Assembly (NCBI GenBank): GCA_040793985.1
Contig: JBFNJI010000018.1
Coordinates: 135,529 to 199,528 of the forward strand
Source: Thiodiazotropha sp040793985
GTDB taxonomy: Bacteria; Pseudomonadota; Gammaproteobacteria; Chromatiales; Chromatiaceae
Direction: 5' to 3'
Length of the DNA stretch: 64,000 bases
Positions within the stretch are counted from its first letter, which is position 1. Every line of letters begins with the position of its first letter. The position numbers and the translations under genes are program-made. This document shows positions 35,363-42,569 of the stretch, one piece after another. A model generated the notes under the pieces. The model saw only the letters and a list, made by a program, of their open reading frames with translations, was not told the origin of the DNA and did not search any database.

Positions 35363-35444
35363 ACAGGGCAAGCCTCAGACCCAGAAGCATCTCACTGGGG
35401 GGCATGACCCGCCCCCCGCCGATGAACTAGCTGGTGGTATAGTC

Positions 35445-37655
35445 ATGCATTCTCTGCAAAATAGGTTTACCAGTTGTCAGATCAGCGCAACCGCACTCTT
35501 GCTGGTGCTGGGATTGGCCCTGATATTCACACCGCGGGTGGGTGCAGCGCCGGCACCGAACTCAACCGCGGATCACAGCAAGTTCGAACAGCTGAAGACA
35601 AAGTTCAAGACAGGGCCTGAAGTCACCCGGGCCTGCCTGGAGTGCCATACCAACGCCGCAAAACAGATCCATAAATCGAAGCACTGGCAATGGGAGTACG
35701 ACAATCCGGTAACCGGACAGAAACTGGGCAAGAGGCATGTCCTGAACAATTTCTGTATCGCCGCCGGTCCCAACATTGCCGCCTGCACCGCCTGCCACAT
35801 CAGTTACGGCTGGAAAGACGACAGCTTCGACTTCTCTTCCGAAGAGGCGGTTGATTGCCTGATTTGTCACGATACCACCGGCCTCTACTCCAGGGAGCAG
35901 CTGCGCAAGCCGGGCAAAAGAAGACCCAAGCTCGAGAAATTCGCCCAGAATGTCGGCCCCACCAGCCGACGCAGCTGCGGCAGTTGTCATTTCGCCGGCG
36001 GTGGCGCCAAAGCGGTGAAACACGGCGATATCGACCCCACCCTCGCGGCGCCTGACTACTTTGTCGACGTGCACATGGATGCAGAAGGACTCAATTTCTC
36101 CTGCTCCACCTGCCATCAGGGCGACCAACACGAGTTGGCCGGCAGCCGTTACACACCCAATGCGGTGGACAACCAGAGGATCAAGATACCCGGCAGGGAG
36201 GAGAAGAGCCGTGCAAGCTGCCGTGCCTGCCACGACGCCAGGTCCCATACAGGAAAGGATAAACTCAACGACCACAGCGACAGGATTGCCTGTCAGACCT
36301 GCCATATACCGCGCTACTCTCGGGGTGATTACGGTTCCAAACTCTGGTGGGACTGGTCCCAGGCGGGGAAGATGAACCAGGAGGGCAAACCCTTCGGCAC
36401 CGAAGATGCGATGGGATTCGAGATATATAACTCGAAAAAAGGCGACTTCACCTGGAAGATGCAGACCCGCCCGGAGTACCGTTGGTTCAACGGTACCGTG
36501 CTATATACCTTGATCGATGACAAAATCGATCCGGCAACCATCGTACCGATCAACAGGTTTTTGGGGGACACCGACTCCCCGGACACCCGCATTTGGCCGG
36601 TCAAGGTGATGCGCGGCAAACAGCCTTACGACAGCGAATACAAAACCCTGGTGGCACCTTTGACCACGACAGAGAAGGGTTATTGGAAAACCTTCAACTG
36701 GGAACAGTCGATCGAGCTCGGTATGCAGGCGGTAAAACGGCCCTATAGCGGCAACTACGGCTTTGTCACGACGGAGATGTTGTGGCCGATCACCCACATG
36801 GTGGCACCGGCAGAGGAGGCGCTCGGGTGCGACGAGTGCCATAGCAAAGGGGGCCTGTTGGGCAATATCGACGGCGTCTATATTCCCGGCCAGCACGGCA
36901 ACATCTGGATGGACCGGATCGCCATGACCCTACTGCTGATGACCCTGGCTGGCGTGCTGCTGCACGGCGGCGCGCGTTTTCTGCTGCGCCCAAAGGGTGA
37001 GCAGACCCTTGTCCGGCGACAACAAAAGATCTATATCTTCAAACGATTCGAGCGTTTCTGGCACTGGGCGCAGGCAATATTGATCCTGTTCATGTTGATC
37101 ACCGGCTTTGAAATCCACGGCGTCTACACCCTGTTTGGTACAGAGCAGGCCATGAACCTGCACACGCTGGCTGCCTGGACGCTGATCGGTCTCTGGGTGT
37201 TTGCCATCTTCTGGCATTTCACAACCGGCGAATGGCGCCAGTACATTCCGACCATGGAGAAGGTACTCGCAGTGGCGCGGTACTACTCGGTGGACATCTT
37301 CAAGAACCAGCCCCATCCCTACCGCGCCACCAAGCTGCATAAGCACAACCCGCTGCAGCGCCTCGCTTACCTGCTGTTCAAACTGGTGCTGGCGCCTTTG
37401 GTCTGGATATCCGGACTGCTCTATCTGTTCTACAACGACTGGAGCCAATGGGGCTTGACCGGCCTGGAGCTGGGCTTGGTCGCCTTCGTGCATACGCTGG
37501 CCGCTTATCTGCTGGCCGTGTTCTTTATCGGCCACGTCTACCTGACAACGACCGGACATACTGTAATGGCCCACATCAAAGCCATGCTGACCGGTTGGGA
37601 GGAGATCGAGGCAGAAGACGGGCAAAAACAGGAAAGGGGGAGTGCCAATGACTGA
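35445..37655 (+). CDS. Octaheme cytochrome c fused to a cytochrome b561-type membrane domain
   Basis: The product is 736 residues from the ATG at 35445, giving a proper signal or anchor segment (ISATALLLVLGLALIF). Eight CxxCH haem-c motifs lie at about residues 64 (CLECH), 114 (CTACH), 138 (CLICH), 178 (CGSCH), 220 (CSTCH), 259 (CRACH), 283 (CQTCH) and 462 (CDECH). This spacing resembles octaheme tetrathionate reductase (OTR) family proteins. Residues from about 490 form five membrane helices with candidate haem-b histidines (FWHWAQ, NLHTLAAW, FWHFTTGEW, VAFVHT, FIGHVYLTTTGH), as in cytochrome b561/hydrogenase-type subunits. The arrangement implies electron exchange between the quinone pool and a periplasmic sulfur substrate. 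soxY follows 27 bp on. Confidence 0.85.
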   Translation: MHSLQNRFTSCQISATALLLVLGLALIFTPRVGAAPAPNSTADHSKFEQLKTKFKTGPEVTRACLECHTNAAKQIHKSKHWQWEYDNPVTGQKLGKRHVLNNFCIAAGPNIAACTACHISYGWKDDSFDFSSEEAVDCLICHDTTGLYSREQLRKPGKRRPKLEKFAQNVGPTSRRSCGSCHFAGGGAKAVKHGDIDPTLAAPDYFVDVHMDAEGLNFSCSTCHQGDQHELAGSRYTPNAVDNQRIKIPGREEKSRASCRACHDARSHTGKDKLNDHSDRIACQTCHIPRYSRGDYGSKLWWDWSQAGKMNQEGKPFGTEDAMGFEIYNSKKGDFTWKMQTRPEYRWFNGTVLYTLIDDKIDPATIVPINRFLGDTDSPDTRIWPVKVMRGKQPYDSEYKTLVAPLTTTEKGYWKTFNWEQSIELGMQAVKRPYSGNYGFVTTEMLWPITHMVAPAEEALGCDECHSKGGLLGNIDGVYIPGQHGNIWMDRIAMTLLLMTLAGVLLHGGARFLLRPKGEQTLVRRQQKIYIFKRFERFWHWAQAILILFMLITGFEIHGVYTLFGTEQAMNLHTLAAWTLIGLWVFAIFWHFTTGEWRQYIPTMEKVLAVARYYSVDIFKNQPHPYRATKLHKHNPLQRLAYLLFKLVLAPLVWISGLLYLFYNDWSQWGLTGLELGLVAFVHTLAAYLLAVFFIGHVYLTTTGHTVMAHIKAMLTGWEEIEAEDGQKQERGSAND

Positions 37656-37682
37656 CCACAGCAGCATAACCGGAGGTCAGGC

Positions 37683-38141
37683 ATGTTAAACCGTCGACAA
37701 CTATTGATCTTATGCGGTGCCTGGGCGGCTACGGGATTTTCATTCAATGGCCTGATCGGTTCTGCCCAGGCAGGGCCACGCGATGCCAGGAAACGCCTGG
37801 CTGAACTGACCGGCGGCGCTGAATTGAAAAAGGGCCGGATCAATATCACCCTGCCCAAGGTAACCGACCAGGGTCGCTTCGTGCCCATGCGAATTTCTGT
37901 GGATAGCCCAATGAGCGAAAACGACTACGTCAAGGCGATTCATGTGGTAGCCGAACGCAATCCAACCCCGGAGATTGCCTCGTTCCACCTCAGCCCTGCC
38001 AATGGCAAGGCCCAGGTCTCCACCCGCATTCGCCTGCTTAAGACCCAGGTGGTGGTCGTGGCGGCTGAAATGAGCGACGGTAGCGTCTACCTGGGCAAGG
38101 GGCGGAGTAAGATCACCGGTGGTGCGGGAGGGTGCGGATGA
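37683..38141 (+). CDS. soxY: SoxY, thiosulfate-oxidation sulfur carrier subunit
   Basis: The product is 152 residues. The N-terminus (MLNRRQLLILCGAWAATGF) carries a twin-arginine-type export signal, typical for SoxY, which is exported folded with SoxZ. The carrier cysteine is at the extreme C-terminus in ITGGAGGCG, a swinging arm that binds sulfur intermediates; the usual ending is GGCGG. The ribosome site GGAGG lies six bases from the ATG. The soxZ start overlaps the stop by four bases. No soxAX, soxB or soxCD is nearby, so the partner enzymes may include the octaheme cytochrome and rhodanese; that is inference. Confidence 0.88.
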   Translation: MLNRRQLLILCGAWAATGFSFNGLIGSAQAGPRDARKRLAELTGGAELKKGRINITLPKVTDQGRFVPMRISVDSPMSENDYVKAIHVVAERNPTPEIASFHLSPANGKAQVSTRIRLLKTQVVVVAAEMSDGSVYLGKGRSKITGGAGGCG

Positions 38142-38464
38142 TGAACGAGCAGGTACATGTAAAGGTTCCCCATACGGCGAAGAAGGGGGAGGTGATCCGG
38201 GTGATGACCAAGCTCAATCACCCAATGGAGTCCGGCTGGCGACGCCGGCAGAATGGCGAGTTCGTACCCAAAGACCTGATCGGGGAGTTCTCCTGCCAAT
38301 TCAACGGGGCAGAAGTGTTCAAGGCGGAGTTCGACTCGGGTACCGCCGGCAATCCTTTTCTCTCTTTCTTCGTCAGGGTCAACCAGAGCGGGCGTTTCCG
38401 TTTCATCTGGTACGGACAAAATGGCGAACACTACGACAAAGAGGCCGATATAGAAGTTAGCTGA
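38138..38464 (+). CDS. soxZ: SoxZ, partner of the SoxY sulfur carrier
   Basis: The product is 108 residues with an Ig-like beta fold and segments VKVPHTAKKGEVIRVMTKLNHPMESGWRR, FNGAEVFKAEFDSGTAGNPFLSF and GRFRFIWYGQNGE typical of SoxZ. It has no signal peptide, as expected for a protein carried out by the Tat signal of SoxY. Two tandem ATGs are possible starts (38138 and 38141); the first overlaps the soxY stop. Confidence 0.9.
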   Translation: MMNEQVHVKVPHTAKKGEVIRVMTKLNHPMESGWRRRQNGEFVPKDLIGEFSCQFNGAEVFKAEFDSGTAGNPFLSFFVRVNQSGRFRFIWYGQNGEHYDKEADIEVS

Positions 38465-38478
38465 AAGGCATGCACACT

Positions 38479-38504
38479 CAAGGGCAGCAGATTGACTGCC
38501 CTTG
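38479..38504. terminator. Hairpin between convergent soxZ and repeat-protein genes
   Basis: CAAGGGCAG and CTGCCCTTG form a perfect 9-bp stem with an 8-base loop between the two convergent stop codons. It lacks a strong T-run on either side but is well placed as a bidirectional terminator. Confidence 0.55.
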
Positions 38505-38519
38505 TAGTTTGAGTAAGGA

Positions 38520-39314
38520 CTATCTATCTCCCGTTTCAGTCGAATTCTCGGCTGTAGGATTCGCGGTCGTTTCAGACGCAATGGGGAAAAGGAGAATCTC
38601 ACCGGAAGGGGAGACCTTGTAAGTACCGGTAACCCCCCTTAACAGTGGCACCGCAGGCAAAGCCCGGGCTCCCTGCATACCGGACATGCCCTCCATGCCT
38701 GACATACCTTCCATACCGCCCATACCCTGCATACCGGACATGCCCTGCGCTCCTGACATGCCTTGCATGCCGCTCATACCCTGCATACCGGACATGCCCT
38801 GCGCTCCTGACATGCCTTGCATGCCGCCCATACCCTGCATACCGGACATGCCCTGCGCTCCTGACATGCCTTGCATGCCGTCCATGCCCTGCATACCGGA
38901 CATGCCCTGCGCTCCTGACATGCCTTCCATGCCGTGCATACCCTGCATACCGGACATGCCCTGTGCTCCTGACATGCCTTCCATGCCGTGCATACCCTGC
39001 ATACCGGACATGCCCTGTGCTCCGTGCCTCCCTTGATCACCCGGCTCCGGCATAATTCCGTATTTCGCTGGCGGTGGATAGTAACCACCGTACGGTTGCC
39101 AGTAGGGTTGGTATCCATATCCCGGGACACCACCGTATCCGCCGTAGGCGGGATGCGGCGGCATGGCCGGCATTTGATGGTGACCGGGATACGCATATCC
39201 CTGCCCATAGCCGTAAGGCGCATAACCGCCCTGGGCCATGGCTCCGGCAATTGGAAGCGCAGAACCAATGGTTAACAGGATTCCTCCAGCCAATAGCGTA
39301 TTTGTCCTATTCAT
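38520..39314 (-). CDS. Exported Met/Gly-rich tandem-repeat protein
   Basis: The product is 264 residues. A signal peptide (LLAGGILLTIGSALPIAGAMA) is followed by a Tyr/Gly/Pro-rich region (about 29-92) and then six copies of an 18-residue unit, GAQGMSGMQGMxGM(E/Q)GMS, from about residue 98 to 205, plus a partial copy. The C-terminus is a short unique domain with VTGTYKVSPSGEILLFP. I do not recognise the family. Regularly spaced Met residues can bind Cu(I) or form extended low-complexity filaments; both are conjecture. A good ribosome site (GAGGGGGA) precedes the ATG. It is convergent with the soxYZ unit. Confidence 0.75.
   Translation of the reverse strand: MNRTNTLLAGGILLTIGSALPIAGAMAQGGYAPYGYGQGYAYPGHHQMPAMPPHPAYGGYGGVPGYGYQPYWQPYGGYYPPPAKYGIMPEPGDQGRHGAQGMSGMQGMHGMEGMSGAQGMSGMQGMHGMEGMSGAQGMSGMQGMDGMQGMSGAQGMSGMQGMGGMQGMSGAQGMSGMQGMSGMQGMSGAQGMSGMQGMGGMEGMSGMEGMSGMQGARALPAVPLLRGVTGTYKVSPSGEILLFPIASETTANPTAENSTETGDR
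38700..39023. repeat. Six 54-bp tandem repeats inside the Met-rich gene
   Basis: The array codes for the six 18-residue units in frame. Neighbouring copies are almost identical in DNA, with small changes at one or two codons (His, Asp, Gly or Ser at the variable site; Glu or Gln two residues later). A shortened unit extends it to about 38680. Such arrays change copy number by slippage or recombination. Confidence 0.88.
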
Positions 39315-39708
39315 TCCGTATCCCCCTCAAGCTATTTTGTTGATCAGTGGCGAAGTGTCGAGTACCGCCATAATTGGCACTTCGAGCGATCCGTGAAACA
39401 TCGGGTCCTGAATGTTTCGTGTGCGGGCATCGCCCGAACAGCTACCGACGGCGTGCGGTCGTTTGGCGCTCCGATGACCTATTCACGCCAACATACCCCT
39501 TCACCTGAAGGTTAACACGAAGCCGTTACAGGGTTTATTAATCATTTTTATCAGCTTGTAGGTCTATTGGAATCCCGGTCCTGACATGGAATGAGAGGAT
39601 GTACCGCAACAGGCAGAAACTGGCCAAGCCCCCTTACCAGCTGCAAATTGGCATCGATGCTGTTTCAGCTACTGTTGAAGAGCGGATATAACTCAGGATT
39701 TCCTGATG
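39315..39708. other. Intergenic region upstream of tRNA-Pro
   Basis: About 390 bp between the Met-rich gene and the tRNA promoter. It holds no credible ORF. A loose inverted repeat (CGAAGTG ... CACTTCG near 39350-39390) is the only symmetry seen. Confidence 0.35.
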
Positions 39709-39737
39709 TTGCTTGCTGATGGGACCTACTGTAAACT
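39709..39737 (+). promoter_or_regulatory. Sigma-70 promoter of tRNA-Pro
   Basis: TTGCTT (39709-39714) and TAAACT (39732-39737) are separated by 17 bp, and the expected start near 39744 is about 20 bp before the mature tRNA. The sequence after the -10 is GC-rich, as in stringently controlled stable-RNA promoters. Confidence 0.5.
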
Positions 39738-39763
39738 CCTGGCTCCGCTGAGGTTCTTGCATT

Positions 39764-39840
39764 CGGGGTGTAGCTCAGCCTGGTAGAGCACTGTCTTCGG
39801 GAGGCAGGGGCCGGAGGTTCAAATCCTCTCACCCCGACCA
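39764..39840 (+). tRNA. tRNA-Pro (anticodon CGG)
   Basis: A 77-base cloverleaf can be folded by eye. The 7-bp acceptor stem (CGGGGTG/CACCCCG) pairs perfectly. The anticodon loop is TTCGGGA with anticodon CGG between a CTGTC/GGCAG stem, and the T arm is GGAGG-TTCAAAT-CCTCT. The discriminator A and CCA are encoded. It reads the proline codon CCG. Confidence 0.96.
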
Positions 39841-39949
39841 ATCAACATCAACGATTGACTTCATTCCCCTCTTTTCAATCCGACGCACAGGTGGCGCAGC
39901 GACTTCCTAAAGGTTTACCGTCAGGAAAATCGGCCGTGGTACGCAGTGA

Positions 39950-40888
39950 TCAATGCAAGCCCGCCGCCAACAGGCAAAACCCGCTGCCAACATACTCCGG
40001 AGAGGTAAAAATCATCACATCCGAGATATCCCCCAAATCCATGGTACGCGCTCTCGGTGCCTCTGCAATCTCACTCAGGGGAAGGGAAAAGTGGTTGTAG
40101 CCGGGCTGAACCAGCAGGCGGCGACTGTACCGATCGTCGGATAGTCTGTTGTGGTCTTCATCGTTGATGCGCAGAACCAGGGGTAGTGCAGTGGACTGGT
40201 CGGAATAGATACTCAGTTCGAGACTTTCATAGCCGCGCCAATCCGGCTCCGGGTCCTGTATGTCCAAACCTGGCCAGCGGCCTTTGTGCAACGATACATA
40301 AGCACAGGAATCGCTGCCTGTATCGAGTGGCAGCGACCACTCCGCTGGCAAGTCGATATAGCGCACCTCCCCTCCCTGGTCACCCTCGATCAATGCCCTG
40401 GAAAAATAGCTGTCAGGATCGATCAGGCGCGGAAAGTAATCAGCCCTGACCTGATAGATGAGCAACCATTGCATGGGCTGGGAAAAGGCCGCCAGGGTGA
40501 GTATCAGGAGAGCGGCCATGGTACGCCGAATCGATACGGAGCGCCCTATGAACCCCGCGTAGAACATGGCGCCTGCAGCGATACCCAGCAGATCCATAAA
40601 TATATCGTAGAGACTGGGTTCGCGGCCGATAAGGGACTGCACCGCCTCCATGGCTATGCCGAACAGGAAAATCACCACCGCGACCGGCCATAGCGGCCCG
40701 GCACTTAGTTGTCGATATGACCACAATGCCACCAGGGTCAGTAAAGCGAAGATAAGAAAATGCCCGGAGTCCTGTAGCGAGTGCATCAACTGACTTTCAC
40801 CCGGCAGGTTGATTTTCAACAGCATGGTCACGGTGACAATCAGGACCAGCAGGAGAAGTCCAAATTTTCTCAAATACACAAGGGGCAC
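39950..40888 (-). CDS. VanZ-like membrane protein with C-terminal beta-rich domain
   Basis: The product is 312 residues from the GTG at 40886-40888, which has GGAG nine bases upstream; a TTG two codons earlier is possible. The N-terminal 130 residues hold four to five membrane helices with a VanZ-like core (DSGHFLIFALLTLVALW, FGIAMEAVQSLIGREPSLYDIFMDLLGIAAGA). The C-terminal half (about 150-312) is extracytoplasmic and resembles a carbohydrate-binding-like beta sandwich (WRGYESLELSIYSDQ, GYNHFSLPLSEI). Function unknown; VanZ-like proteins are often linked to envelope processes. It is followed by tRNA-Pro on the opposite strand. Confidence 0.72.
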   Translation of the reverse strand: MPLVYLRKFGLLLLVLIVTVTMLLKINLPGESQLMHSLQDSGHFLIFALLTLVALWSYRQLSAGPLWPVAVVIFLFGIAMEAVQSLIGREPSLYDIFMDLLGIAAGAMFYAGFIGRSVSIRRTMAALLILTLAAFSQPMQWLLIYQVRADYFPRLIDPDSYFSRALIEGDQGGEVRYIDLPAEWSLPLDTGSDSCAYVSLHKGRWPGLDIQDPEPDWRGYESLELSIYSDQSTALPLVLRINDEDHNRLSDDRYSRRLLVQPGYNHFSLPLSEIAEAPRARTMDLGDISDVMIFTSPEYVGSGFCLLAAGLH

Positions 40889-41042
40889 ACGCAATAGCTC
40901 CAGTGACTAATGGTCAGAGTTAAGCACGCTTTAATCCGTGATTCCAGCCGCTGACCGGTACATCTGCAATATACTAAATCTGCTTTAAAAAGATTGTGTT
41001 ACAGGTTCAGCTATAGGGCCTGACGGTCTAACCCGCAAGCTG

Positions 41043-42413
41043 TCAATGGGAAAGGAAACCCGCGCTGTAGAGCGCCAGGTCGGTATGCCTGAGCCATTTC
41101 GTCAGCGGTTGCTCCTGATCGGGCACGCCATCAGTGACCCAGCGCCGCAGGGCTTCTCGTGCGGTGCTTTGAACCAGGTAGATCATCTCCCGGACCAAGG
41201 CGTCAAGCTCCGAGAGCGCCCGCTCCTCATCACCGATGATGTTCAGTAACTTCACAGGAGCACGCATATCGAAACCACAGCGCTTGGCCATTCCGGTCAG
41301 CCGATTCAGCTGTTCGACGATGAACCTGGCCATCTCATCGTTACCGCTGATGTCGATTGCATCCGCACCCTGCAATATATCGTTCAGCAGCTTCATCCGT
41401 GCCTGCAGGATTGTTTTGTTGACGCCGGCAGATGCAGGTCCTCTATCAATCGCCTCGTCGATACGTGTTGCCGCCTCGATCAAGGGTCCCATGATGTCCT
41501 GGCCAAAGCGTTCGCTATTGAACTTCAGCACCTCCGAAGTGGAGAAGAGGCTGTTGCTGCTGTTTTTGCGTTCCAGGCGGATCGCAGTCAACAGTTCAGA
41601 CGCTCCGAGCACCCTGGCGGCAGGAATGACGTCATCGCCCGACAAGCCATTTGGATAGCCGCTGCCATCGAGCCTTTCGTGGTGTTGATGCACTGCCTCG
41701 CTGATCTGGGGGTGGTAGCTGGGAAAAGATTTCAGAAACCGGTAGGCGATCTCTGGATGAGAGTAGATCTGACGATGCTGCGCCATTGACAGGGGCTGCC
41801 GACTGGTAAAGATCGAGGGTTCAAGGTGCATCTCGCCAAGATCGAGAAAAAGTGCAGCTGTTGCCAGTTCCTGCCTATCATCAGCCGGCCATCGCAAACG
41901 GGAGGCAACATAGAGCGCAACCAGGGCAACCCGCATCATGTGGTGGTAGCGATCGACACAGCGCTCCCGGCAAACCGTCAACCTGAAGGACAACTGAGGC
42001 TCAAGGGGAACAGTTCCCAGGGGTGTCAACAGATCTCGCTGGATAAAGCGTTTGTCTATGGCATCTCTGAGTTCCGGCTCTTCCTGCAACAGGCGTTTGC
42101 CATCAAGCATCAACCTTTCAGCTGTCACCCTGTCGTCCACAGCCAGGGAATAATCCAACGGACGCAGCAGCTTAGCACCCGCCAGCCGATCATATTTCGT
42201 GCTATCAACCGACTCGCCACGTTTCACCAGGGTAACCCCCTGGTCACTATGTATGTCTTGAAAAGCCATTACCTGGCGCATATCACCAAGTTCTGTGACC
42301 AGCTTGATATAGGGGTCGGGATGTATCACTGAATCCATTTGCCTAGGGGTGAGGGTTTCCTCTTTAGTAGCGACAGGAAGGACGCTGACTTTACCCTGCC
42401 GATGCGGCCTCAA
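41043..42413 (-). CDS. HD-GYP-like domain protein with degenerate metal site
   Basis: The product is 456 residues with no membrane helix or signal peptide. The central HD-GYP domain is visible: RYHHMMRVALVALYVASRL, then LFLDLGEMHLEP in place of the usual H-D-I-G-K, and an intact HHERLDGSGYPNGLSGDDV near residue 241, followed by AARVLGASELLTAI. HD-GYP enzymes degrade cyclic di-GMP. Here the HD motif His and following Lys are changed (LD ... GE), so activity is doubtful and it may serve as a sensor or adaptor. The N-terminal about 130 and C-terminal about 140 residues match nothing I recognise. An internal ATG at codon 26 is an alternative start. Confidence 0.72.
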   Translation of the reverse strand: MRPHRQGKVSVLPVATKEETLTPRQMDSVIHPDPYIKLVTELGDMRQVMAFQDIHSDQGVTLVKRGESVDSTKYDRLAGAKLLRPLDYSLAVDDRVTAERLMLDGKRLLQEEPELRDAIDKRFIQRDLLTPLGTVPLEPQLSFRLTVCRERCVDRYHHMMRVALVALYVASRLRWPADDRQELATAALFLDLGEMHLEPSIFTSRQPLSMAQHRQIYSHPEIAYRFLKSFPSYHPQISEAVHQHHERLDGSGYPNGLSGDDVIPAARVLGASELLTAIRLERKNSSNSLFSTSEVLKFNSERFGQDIMGPLIEAATRIDEAIDRGPASAGVNKTILQARMKLLNDILQGADAIDISGNDEMARFIVEQLNRLTGMAKRCGFDMRAPVKLLNIIGDEERALSELDALVREMIYLVQSTAREALRRWVTDGVPDQEQPLTKWLRHTDLALYSAGFLSH

Positions 42414-42569
42414 GCAGAACGCCGGTGTCTCATTGAAAGACCATATAGCGCTTCAATCGGGCAGGATATAGCCCTTCTTCATGCGCGTATACGGACCTAT
42501 GCCGGTTTCCCGCCAGCGCGGTCCGCTTCCGTAGCAACTTCCACGACGACAGGGTGCGTTACCGCGCCA

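Noticed and set aside
35304..35444. Upstream extension of the octaheme cytochrome frame
   Set aside because: It overlaps the rhodanese gene and adds a polar stretch before the export signal; the ATG at 35445 fits a GGTGG ribosome site.
37648..37690. Tiny ORF between the octaheme cytochrome and soxY
   Set aside because: Thirteen codons overlapping both neighbours, without features; most likely chance.
38700..39023. CRISPR-like array
   Set aside because: The units are directly adjacent with no unique spacers and form a continuous coding frame, so this is a protein repeat.
38645..39055. Plus-strand Pro/Cys-rich ORFs opposite the Met-rich gene
   Set aside because: They are the antisense reading of the in-frame 54-bp repeats; they lack ribosome sites and the minus frame has a signal peptide and unique ends.
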